Shown piece by piece: positions 1-6,653 of a stretch of DNA of 35,556 nt (positions are counted from its first letter, which is position 1; every line of letters starts with the position of its first letter). The notes below the pieces were generated by a model. That model was given only the letters and a program-made list of their open reading frames with translations, was not told where the DNA came from and searched no databases. Made by a program: the position numbers and the translations under genes. Origin of the DNA: Bacteroidales bacterium UBA6828 (lineage in GTDB: Bacteria; Bacteroidota; Bacteroidia; Bacteroidales; Paludibacteraceae). Location: NCBI GenBank assembly GCA_002452095.1, contig DKEG01000065.1, positions 1 through 35,556 on the forward strand, written 5' to 3'.

Positions 1-19
1 TTTGTTATTGGACAGTACA

Positions 20-35
20 GCGTCCGCGTCCCCGG
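20..35 (-). repeat. GC-rich interspersed repeat, copy 1 (partial)
   Basis: On the minus strand this reads GGGGACGCGGACGC, identical over 14 bases to a sequence at 31421-31434 and one base different from 5624-5637. The other two copies continue into a hairpin; here the second arm is not seen. It lies in the spacer before the mlaE promoter. Function unknown. Confidence 0.6.
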
Positions 36-83
36 AATGATATGCAATTTTGATGCGGTTACGCAGGCTATTTGGCAAGATTG

Positions 84-114
84 TTGTGTATGTCAGAAAA
101 AAGCAGTAACTTTG
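84..114 (+). promoter_or_regulatory. Bacteroidota-type promoter for mlaE
   Basis: TTG at 84-86 (-33 element), a 20-base spacer, then TAACTTTG at 107-114 (-7 element). Transcription would start only a few bases before the mlaE ATG at 131, giving a very short leader. Confidence 0.7.
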
Positions 115-130
115 CGCAAATTATACGTCT

Positions 131-868
131 ATGAAGTTTTTTCAACATATAGGTGAGTATTTTCTGCTGATGGGGAAGGTGTTCCGCTTGCCTGACAGGC
201 AGCGTATGTTCTGGCGGCAGTACTCGTGCGAATTAGAGAAGCAGGGCTTGCAGTCGCTGCCGATTGTGATGATTATTTCGGTGTTCATCGGGGCGATCCT
301 TACCATTCAGGCAAAGACCAATACCGAGAACCCGCTGCTGCCTACCTATACAACGGGTTTGCTGACCCGCGAGACGCTGTTGCTAGAGTTTTCGTCCACT
401 ATCCTTTGTCTGATTTTGGCGGGAAAAGTAGGTTCGAACATCGCTTCGGAGATAGGTACGATGCGTATCACGGAGCAGATAGATGCAATGGAGATAATGG
501 GTGTTAATTCGGCGAATTACCTAATACTACCGAAGATACTGGCGTTCGTTACAATGATGCCTTTTTTGGTAATTATCTCCACTACTATCGGTTTGATAGG
601 CGGTTGGGCGGTAGGTGCATTCACCGATATTATTACCGTAAAGGACTACCTTGTCGGGGTGCAGTATGCATTTAATCCGTACTATGTGTGGTACGGTATT
701 ATCAAGGCACTGGTGTTTGCGTTTATCATTACGAGTATGAGCAGTTACTACGGCTATAACGTCCACGGCGGTGCATTGGAAGTGGGTAAGGCGAGTACGA
801 GTGCGGTGGTGAACTCGAGTATTACGATACTGTTTGCCGACCTGCTGCTGACCAAGTTGCTGCTGTGA
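131..868 (+). CDS. mlaE: MlaE-family ABC transporter permease
   Basis: A 245-residue integral membrane protein of the MlaE/permease family, the inner-membrane channel of the Mla system that moves phospholipids between inner and outer membrane. The N-terminal amphipathic stretch (about residues 1-40) is followed by several hydrophobic segments (about 43-60, 85-100, 135-165, 185-205 and 225-245). The family core is visible as GKVGSNIASEIGTMRITEQIDAM near residues 98-120; its EIGTM..TEQIDA part is the coupling helix that contacts the ATPase. Length is normal for the family. The next gene is its ATPase, mlaF, 98 bases downstream. The usual third gene (MlaD-like MCE protein) is not in the window. 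A strong promoter lies directly upstream. Confidence 0.93.
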   Translation: MKFFQHIGEYFLLMGKVFRLPDRQRMFWRQYSCELEKQGLQSLPIVMIISVFIGAILTIQAKTNTENPLLPTYTTGLLTRETLLLEFSSTILCLILAGKVGSNIASEIGTMRITEQIDAMEIMGVNSANYLILPKILAFVTMMPFLVIISTTIGLIGGWAVGAFTDIITVKDYLVGVQYAFNPYYVWYGIIKALVFAFIITSMSSYYGYNVHGGALEVGKASTSAVVNSSITILFADLLLTKLLL

Positions 869-966
869 TAAAGGAACGCTAATAATCGTGTGATTAGACG
901 TTAATTATTGGAAGAACATATAATTACCACGAATTAACCATATAATTTCCGAATACTACGGATTTT

Positions 967-1818
967 ATGATAGAAGTACAGGATATAGTAAAGAGTTTCG
1001 ACGGGACAGTGGTGCTCGATCATATCAGCACCGAGATGTATGACGGCAAGGTGAATATGATCATCGGGCAGTCGGGGTCGGGTAAGACGGTGCTGATGAA
1101 ATCGCTTATCGGTCTGTATCCCGTAGATTCGGGCAAGATAATCTACAAGACACAACTCCCCCAAGCCCCCTCAGAGAGGGGAATGAGCCGTTCTGTGGCA
1201 AAAGAACAGAATTTGGCTAATATGAGTGAAAAAGAGATACGTCTCCTGCATCGTGATGTGGGTATGCTGTTTCAGGGGGCGGCGTTGTTCGACTCGATGA
1301 CGGTGCTGGAAAATGTAAAGTTTCCTCTGGAGATGTTCTCCAAGCAAACCGAGGAGGAGATGACGGAGCGTGCGCGTTTCTGCCTGGAGCGTGTAAATAT
1401 CCCCGAGCGGGCTTTTGCATTGATGCCGAGCGAGATAAGCGGCGGTATGCAGAAGCGTGTGGCGATTGCGCGGGCAATATCGATGAATCCGAAATATCTG
1501 TTTTGCGACGAGCCGAACTCGGGGCTAGACCCGAAGACCAGTATTGTGATTGACCAACTGATACACGAACTGACTGAGGAGTATAATATGTGTACGGTTA
1601 TCAATTCGCATGATATGAACTCGATTATGGAGATAGGCGACCATATCGTATTCCTCAAAAACGGCAAAAAAGAGTGGCAGGGTTCGCGCTTTGACATTTT
1701 CCATACGGGGAACGAGGCGTTGGACGATTTTGTCTTTGCCAGCGACCTATTCAAGAAGGTGAAGATGGCGGTGGGCACTGCTGCCGACAAAGAACAAAGA
1801 ACGATGAACAAAGAATAA
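967..1818 (+). CDS. mlaF: MlaF-type ABC ATPase with in-frame repeat insertions
   Basis: The 283-residue ATP-binding partner of MlaE. Walker A is GQSGSGKT (residues 34-41), the Q-loop is MLFQGA (100-105), the signature is ISGGMQKR (157-164), Walker B ends in LFCDEP (178-183), and the switch His is in NSHD (213-216). The family normally goes from the beta strand after Walker A straight to a short SEKE..LRR helix. Here about 22 extra residues (61-83) sit in between, encoded by a C-rich/G-rich hairpin repeat (DNA 1156-1186) and one AAAGAAC heptamer. The last 10 residues (274-283) and the stop codon come from four heptamers at 1789-1816. The catalytic motifs are intact, so the protein is probably active. 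Confidence 0.92.
   Translation: MIEVQDIVKSFDGTVVLDHISTEMYDGKVNMIIGQSGSGKTVLMKSLIGLYPVDSGKIIYKTQLPQAPSERGMSRSVAKEQNLANMSEKEIRLLHRDVGMLFQGAALFDSMTVLENVKFPLEMFSKQTEEEMTERARFCLERVNIPERAFALMPSEISGGMQKRVAIARAISMNPKYLFCDEPNSGLDPKTSIVIDQLIHELTEEYNMCTVINSHDMNSIMEIGDHIVFLKNGKKEWQGSRFDIFHTGNEALDDFVFASDLFKKVKMAVGTAADKEQRTMNKE
1156..1186 (+). repeat. C-rich/G-rich hairpin repeat inside mlaF
   Basis: The core is CCCCTC, AGA, GAGGGG, a six-base-pair hairpin, followed by AATGAG. It is translated in frame within MlaF. The bases GAGGGGAATG recur at 33224-33233 before nifJ, next to a C8/A10 tract, so this may be an interspersed family. Confidence 0.55.
1789..1816 (+). repeat. Heptamer array (AAAGAAC) forming the mlaF 3' end
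   Basis: Four seven-base units: AAAGAAC, AAAGAAC, GATGAAC, AAAGAAT. They encode the MlaF tail, and the last base begins the TAA stop. The reverse complement of the same unit occurs inside gldA (23161-23184). Confidence 0.75.
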
Positions 1819-1898
1819 ATATGAAATAAACTTCTGAACTCATTCAACCAATTCAACTACTAATCAACTCATAAACCTATCGACTCATAAACTATACA

Positions 1899-2252
1899 AT
1901 GAAAAAGATACTATTTATCCTGACAATATGTGCTTTATACACGGCGGGTTATGCCAAGGTGCCGCCTCACCGCAGTGTGCCGGCTTACCCCGGAGTGATT
2001 GAACGTGCACAGCCCGACGGCGACACTCTGCAGACCTATTTGCGCGGTGATGAGCGGATGCACTGGACGATGACTTTGGACGGCTGGCAAGTGCTTGAGA
2101 ATAAGCGCGGTTACCTCTGCTATGCCAAGCTACTGAAGAGCGGAAAAGTGGTGGCGAGTTGCATCAAAGCACACAACAAAGAGCAACGCACCGTGCGTGA
2201 AAAGAAATGGCTTGACCGGCACGGAGTGAAGAAAGAAGTGATATTATACTGA
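1899..2252 (+). CDS. Stand-alone M6-protease-type propeptide protein (small, secreted)
   Basis: This 117-residue protein has a signal peptide (MKKILFILTICALYTAGYAK). The mature part resembles the N-terminal prodomain of M6-family metalloproteases: a Pro-rich start, QPDGDTLQTYLRGDE, a conserved HW (about residues 52-53), a DGW turn, a YAK segment, and a closing AHN..QRT..EKKWL block. No catalytic domain follows, because a stop codon at 2250-2252 ends it. Five bases later begins a complete M6 protease with its own shorter version of the same region. It could be the remnant of a duplicated protease or a separately made chaperone/inhibitor of its neighbour. The ORF is clear; the function is inferred. 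Confidence 0.7.
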   Translation: MKKILFILTICALYTAGYAKVPPHRSVPAYPGVIERAQPDGDTLQTYLRGDERMHWTMTLDGWQVLENKRGYLCYAKLLKSGKVVASCIKAHNKEQRTVREKKWLDRHGVKKEVILY

Positions 2253-2257
2253 CCCAA

Positions 2258-3874
2258 ATGAAGAAGATAGCAATTTTAATACTATGCTGTATGGCAGCAT
2301 TGTGCGTGTGGTCTGTACCTGCCCGCCGAGAAGGACGATTGGTGGTACAAGCCGACGGTACAGAGATAATGGTGTACAACCACGGTGATGAGAGTTTCCA
2401 TTGGCAGACCAACGAACAGGGGGAATGGATAGAGCAAGGCGCGGACGGACTATACAAGACAGTGCCTGCCCTAAGCGAAGAACAGATACAAGTGCGCCGT
2501 ACCCATGGGCGCCGCTTGCCGCAACAGACCGCGCAAGCCTATCCCACCAATATCGCTCCGCGCGGACTGATTATCCTTGTGAACTTCAAGGACAAAGCGT
2601 TTGTTACCGACAAGGCGGAGATAGAGAATATGATTAACGGGAAAAATTATACTCGTGAGTATTCGTACACAAATGCAAACAGACGCAGAATAACGATTAC
2701 TGCTCAAGGTTCGGCACGGCAGTATTTCCACGATGTATCATTCGGGCAATATGACCCGCAATTTGATGTGGTAGGTCCCGTAACGGTCAGCCAAAACTAT
2801 TCCTATTATGGTCAAAACGATAATTGGGGATATGACAAAGCCCCCGAGGAGATGGTTATGGAAGCGTGCCAATTGGCTTATTCGGAATATCAGATTGATT
2901 TTTCTCTCTATGACAACGACGGTGACAATACAGTAGATTTTGTTTATGTCCTCTATGCCGGTGTCGGCGAAGCGGATGGCGGGGCAGCCAACACTATTTG
3001 GCCGCACGCTCATTCGCTGACGAAAACAGGGAAAAGTCTCACTTTGTGCGGCAAAAAGATTGACAAATACGCCTGCAGCAATGAGATGAGCAGTGTTTCG
3101 GGCTACCATGAAGGTATCGGCACATTCTGCCACGAGTTCGGTCATGTGCTTGGCTTGCCGGACCTCTACAATACCGTTAATCAAAACGCGCGTACACACG
3201 GCGACTGGGATATTATGGACTATGGACCCTATAACAATGATGGCAATACCCCGCCTGCTTACTCCGGCTACGAGCGTTTCTTCTGCGGTTGGGCAACGCC
3301 CGAATTATTGGTTGATTCCGCATACTATAGCCTTAACGAACTGAATGCAAGCAATACGGTGTTGCTGATTTCCACGACCGACCAACACAACCTGATCGGC
3401 AATGACCCGAATCCGGCTACTTTCTATCTGCTAGAGAACCGCCAGCAGACAGGTTGGGACAAGTATCTTGCGGGGCACGGGCTGATGCTGACAAAAATCA
3501 ACTATTCCTACTCCAAGTGGTACAATAATGAGCCGAACAATACGGCAAGCAATATGGGGGTGGACATCATTGAGGCAAAGACCAACACCTCAAGCACCAA
3601 CAAAGCCACGGACCTCTTCCCAGCCGGTGCCACTTCCTATACGGGTATTGCCGACCATCCGATAACGGACGTCAAGGAGGAAAACGGCATTATCTATTTC
3701 TCCTACAAGGGTGGAACGAAGCCGCTTGAAACAGCGATAATAGATATTGCAGATGATGAGCATGTGATAGGTATATACACCCTGACCGGCAAGAGTATGC
3801 CTGTAAATAGCAAGTTGCCGCACGGTATCTATATCGTACGGACCGATAAGGGGAGTCATAAAATAGTGCGCTGA
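2258..3874 (+). CDS. M6-family secreted zinc metalloprotease
   Basis: A 538-residue protein with a signal peptide (about 1-20), a propeptide-like region (21-90), and an M6 catalytic domain. The zinc site is HEFGHVLGLPD (HExxHxxGxxD, from residue 292). Upstream is a DNDGDNTVDF acidic loop (about 219-228), typical of calcium binding in this family. The last 45 residues (IGIYTLTGKSM ... GIYIVRTDKGSHKIVR) look like a type IX secretion C-terminal sorting domain. That fits the DUF5103 plug protein elsewhere in the window. Likely surface-bound or released and degrades proteins. It follows the lone propeptide gene by 5 bases, and its stop codon overlaps the exonuclease start by one base. Confidence 0.9.
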   Translation: MKKIAILILCCMAALCVWSVPARREGRLVVQADGTEIMVYNHGDESFHWQTNEQGEWIEQGADGLYKTVPALSEEQIQVRRTHGRRLPQQTAQAYPTNIAPRGLIILVNFKDKAFVTDKAEIENMINGKNYTREYSYTNANRRRITITAQGSARQYFHDVSFGQYDPQFDVVGPVTVSQNYSYYGQNDNWGYDKAPEEMVMEACQLAYSEYQIDFSLYDNDGDNTVDFVYVLYAGVGEADGGAANTIWPHAHSLTKTGKSLTLCGKKIDKYACSNEMSSVSGYHEGIGTFCHEFGHVLGLPDLYNTVNQNARTHGDWDIMDYGPYNNDGNTPPAYSGYERFFCGWATPELLVDSAYYSLNELNASNTVLLISTTDQHNLIGNDPNPATFYLLENRQQTGWDKYLAGHGLMLTKINYSYSKWYNNEPNNTASNMGVDIIEAKTNTSSTNKATDLFPAGATSYTGIADHPITDVKEENGIIYFSYKGGTKPLETAIIDIADDEHVIGIYTLTGKSMPVNSKLPHGIYIVRTDKGSHKIVR

Positions 3875-4638
3875 TGAAAATTATCTCTTACAACCTCAAC
3901 GGTTTCCGCGCAGCAGTGAGCAAAGGGCTCCTCGACTGGCTCCGACAGGAGAGCCCCGACATCTTCTGCATACAAGAGAGCAAGGCGCAACCAGAGCAGA
4001 TAGATACGATGGCTATGCAGGAACTCGGCTACCATAGTTACATACACTCCGCCGAGAAGAAGGGCTATTCGGGCGTGGCAATCTTCAGCAAGCAGGTGCC
4101 GGATCGTGTTGTTGCGGGTATGGGCAATCCAAAATATGATTGCGAAGGGCGTGTACTGCGTGCCGACTTCGGCGACATCACCGTTGTATGCGTCTATATC
4201 CCCAGCGGCACCACGGGTGGTGTGCGTCAAGAGTTTAAGATGGAGTTCTTGGAGGATTTTCTCTTGTGGACGCTTGAACTGCGCCGGGAACGACCGAACA
4301 TTGTGGTTTGTGGCGACTACAATATCTGCCACAAGCCCATTGACATCAACCATCCCGAGCGGCAAGTGGGCGTGAGTGGCTTCTTACCCGAAGAGCGCGA
4401 GTGGATGGACAGATGGGAGGCAAGCGGTATGATTGACTCGTTCCGCGTGTTTGACCAAAGTGCCAACCGCTATACATGGTGGAGTTACCGCTTTGGTGCC
4501 CGCGAACGCAACGCCGGATGGCGTATCGACTACCATTGGGTCAGCGAGCCACTCCGCCCCCGCATCACCGGTGCACGTATCTTAACCGACGCGGTTCACT
4601 CCGACCATTGCCCCGTTGAATTAACAATTAATAACTAA
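3874..4638 (+). CDS. xth: Exodeoxyribonuclease III (AP endonuclease)
   Basis: A 254-residue enzyme of the exonuclease III/AP endonuclease family in base excision repair; it nicks DNA at abasic sites and trims 3' ends. Visible motifs: SYNLNGFRAA at the N-terminus (metal-site Asn), IQESKAQ (metal-binding Glu, about residue 35), GDYNICH (about 147-153, catalytic Asp and Asn), and the C-terminal DAVHSDHCPV with the catalytic Asp-His pair. Length is normal. The ATG shares one base with the TGA of the protease gene, so the two are probably co-transcribed and translationally coupled although functionally unrelated. Confidence 0.95.
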   Translation: MKIISYNLNGFRAAVSKGLLDWLRQESPDIFCIQESKAQPEQIDTMAMQELGYHSYIHSAEKKGYSGVAIFSKQVPDRVVAGMGNPKYDCEGRVLRADFGDITVVCVYIPSGTTGGVRQEFKMEFLEDFLLWTLELRRERPNIVVCGDYNICHKPIDINHPERQVGVSGFLPEEREWMDRWEASGMIDSFRVFDQSANRYTWWSYRFGARERNAGWRIDYHWVSEPLRPRITGARILTDAVHSDHCPVELTINN

Positions 4639-4678
4639 AATCACCCCTTCTTCACCCGCCACTCATTCGCGTCAAACA

Positions 4679-4722
4679 GCAAGGGATACGCAAGGGATGC
4701 GCAAGGGATAGGCAACCGATAC
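4679..4722 (+). repeat. 11-base tandem repeat, four units
   Basis: Units GCAAGGGATAC, GCAAGGGATGC, GCAAGGGATAG and a decayed GCAACCGATAC. It lies in the spacer between xth and lptB. This is one of eight 11-base arrays in the window. Confidence 0.8.
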
Positions 4723-4761
4723 AAGTACTAACAAAAGTAAAAACCAGTACCTCCCGTTTCC

Positions 4762-4787
4762 TATAGGGGTCGAATTCGACCCCTATA
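4762..4787. promoter_or_regulatory. Perfect 26-base palindrome before lptB
   Basis: TATAGGGGTCGAA followed immediately by its exact reverse complement, with no loop bases. It lies 37 bases before the lptB ATG. It lacks the U-tract expected of a terminator in the plus direction. It could be a dimeric regulator's operator, a cruciform, or the terminator of xth. Confidence 0.55.
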
Positions 4788-4824
4788 TATTAAGGAGCGA
4801 GAAGGAATAGCCCATAAGAGTGAA

Positions 4825-5568
4825 ATGGATATACTGAGGACAGAGCATTTAATCAAGAAATATGGCAAACGCACCGTGGTGAACGATGTGAGCATCTACC
4901 TTGAGCAGGGCGAGATTGTCGGTTTGCTCGGACCAAACGGCGCGGGCAAGACCACCACGTTCTATATGACTACGGGGTTGGTTACCCCCAATGCGGGCAA
5001 GATATTCCTCAATGACAAGGATATCACCTCGTACCCGATGTACAAGCGTGCGCAACTCGGTATCGGTTACCTGCCGCAGGAGGCGTCGGTCTTCCGCAAG
5101 ATGACCGTGGAGGACAATATCCGTGCGGTGCTGGAGATGACCAAGTTCAGCAAAGAGTATCAGAAACAGAAGTTGGAGCAACTCATTTCGGAGTTCAACC
5201 TCGCCCACGTGCGCAAGAACCTCGGCGACCGACTCTCGGGCGGTGAACGCCGACGCACCGAGATAGCCCGCTGTTTGGCTATCGAACCGAAGTTCGTGAT
5301 GTTGGACGAACCCTTCGCCGGTGTTGACCCGATTGCGGTGCAGGAGATACAAGACGTGGTGTGGCGGTTGAAAGACAAGAACATAGGCATTCTCATCACC
5401 GACCACAATGTGGACGAGACACTGAAGATTACCGACCGCGCCTATCTGCTTTTCGAGGGGAAAATCCTGTTCCACGGTACGCCCGAGGAACTCGCAGCCA
5501 ACCCCATTGTGCGCCAGAACTACCTTGGACGCGACTTCGAACTCAAGAAAAAGACCCGTGTAGAATGA
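4825..5568 (+). CDS. lptB: LPS export ABC ATPase LptB
   Basis: A 247-residue ATPase of the LptB2FG complex, which extracts lipopolysaccharide from the inner membrane and drives it to the outer membrane. Walker A is GPNGAGKTT (about 36-44), the Q-loop region is GYLPQEASVFRKMTVEDN (typical LptB wording), the signature is LSGGERRRTEIAR, Walker B is FVMLDEPFAGVDP, and the switch His is in ITDHNV. Length and all motifs are normal. No lptFG or lptA/C gene is adjacent. The spacer upstream carries an 11-base tandem array and a 26-base palindrome. Confidence 0.95.
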   Translation: MDILRTEHLIKKYGKRTVVNDVSIYLEQGEIVGLLGPNGAGKTTTFYMTTGLVTPNAGKIFLNDKDITSYPMYKRAQLGIGYLPQEASVFRKMTVEDNIRAVLEMTKFSKEYQKQKLEQLISEFNLAHVRKNLGDRLSGGERRRTEIARCLAIEPKFVMLDEPFAGVDPIAVQEIQDVVWRLKDKNIGILITDHNVDETLKITDRAYLLFEGKILFHGTPEELAANPIVRQNYLGRDFELKKKTRVE

Positions 5569-5623
5569 CCGACGACCCGCGACAGACCCCCGACAGACCC
5601 GCGATAAAATGCAGAACCGCGCT

Positions 5624-5647
5624 GGGGACGCGGATGCCTCGTCCGCG
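5624..5647 (+). repeat. GC-rich hairpin repeat, copy 2
   Basis: GGGGACGCGGATGC runs into an eight-pair hairpin: CGCGGATG (5629-5636), loop CCT, CGTCCGCG (5640-5647), with one T-G wobble that keeps pairing in RNA. An alternative stem, AACCGCG (5615-5621) with CGCGGTT (5644-5650), is also possible. It lies after lptB and could act as its terminator, though no U-run follows. Confidence 0.65.
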
Positions 5648-5684
5648 GTTAGTAATTTCCGTTAATAAATCGTTAATTTCTCCA

Positions 5685-6653
5685 TTGAAGCCCATCAACC
5701 CAAAAATCTACATATTGCTATCCGTCCTCTTTGTCGCTGCTTGCACGCCGCTTGAGGAGTACCCCGCACAGATTATCCGTTGTGCGGATATGCCCGTGGC
5801 GCGGACATCGGCAATGGCTTTTGCTGTTGGCAACAAGGGGTATGTGGTATGCGGACGCGGTGAAGAAAACGCCGTATGTAGTGATATGTATGTCTATGAT
5901 GCCCGGTCGGATATATGGTCGGACGCCATAGAGACACCTCTGCAGGCGCGTGTTAATGGCACTGCTTGTGCGGTAGGCGATAAGGCATATATAGGTCTCG
6001 GTTTCTGCGGATATGCTTATGGCGATGATGCTTATCTCAACGATTGGTGGGAGTACACGCCCGCCACAGACACTTGGCGGCAGTTGGCGGATTTCCCGAG
6101 TGAGAACACGGTGGGAGCCGTTGCCTACACCGACGGCACGCATATCTATTGTGTGCATGGCTTCGGCTGGGGCTTCAGTGCCGATATGTTGTGCTACGAC
6201 ATCGCTTCCGATATATGGACGACCATCGACCGCAGCCGGCACCCGGAATATGCTTCAATGGCAGGAGCAGGAGCAACCTGCAACGGGCGGCACTTTTTCG
6301 GTACCGGCTACAATACGCATAGTCTCAGCGAATGGTATGAAGTTGATTTTCAGGCTGAATGGACAAAACGAAAGTCTGTGCCAAGCAAGCGGGAGAATGC
6401 CGTTTGTGCGGCAAGTTCCCGCTATATCTATTTGGCAAACGGGCAGCATTTTGGCGGGACACTCACCGATGGCAAACGCTTTGATGACATCTTGCGTTAC
6501 GACCCGCAGGCGGACATGTGGACTCTTGCAGGGCACACCTCCGAAGCGGCAATCAACCGTATCGGTTTCACTATCAACGGTATAGCCTACATCGGCTTGG
6601 GCGAAGACCCGCTGGAACAACCCCTTAACACCCTCTATCGTATTGAAGATTAA
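5685..6653 (+). CDS. Kelch-repeat-type lipoprotein
   Basis: I chose the TTG at 5685 as start. It gives a 322-residue protein with a compact lipoprotein signal: Lys-rich start, hydrophobic core ILLSVLFV, lipobox VAAC with Cys20. An in-frame ATG at 5634 sits inside an interspersed hairpin repeat and would give an overlong signal. The mature part has about five to six Kelch-like blades, each with a GNKGYVVCG/GDKAYIGLG strand and a YDxxxDxW strand (MYVYDARSDIW, EYTPATDTW, LCYDIASDIW, LRYDPQADMW). It is therefore a beta-propeller anchored to a membrane, probably the outer one. The partner is unknown. Its stop overlaps the start of the Wzi-family gene by 11 bases, so they form one unit. Confidence 0.82.
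   Translation: MKPINPKIYILLSVLFVAACTPLEEYPAQIIRCADMPVARTSAMAFAVGNKGYVVCGRGEENAVCSDMYVYDARSDIWSDAIETPLQARVNGTACAVGDKAYIGLGFCGYAYGDDAYLNDWWEYTPATDTWRQLADFPSENTVGAVAYTDGTHIYCVHGFGWGFSADMLCYDIASDIWTTIDRSRHPEYASMAGAGATCNGRHFFGTGYNTHSLSEWYEVDFQAEWTKRKSVPSKRENAVCAASSRYIYLANGQHFGGTLTDGKRFDDILRYDPQADMWTLAGHTSEAAINRIGFTINGIAYIGLGEDPLEQPLNTLYRIED

Noticed and set aside
4732..4739. CAAAAGTA as a minus-strand promoter box
   Set aside because: No TTG lies 20 bases upstream on that strand, and the only gene it could read into, xth, is on the opposite strand.
5634..5684. ATG at 5634 as the start of the Kelch lipoprotein
   Set aside because: It lies inside the GC-rich hairpin repeat and would push the lipobox Cys to residue 37; the TTG at 5685 gives Cys20.
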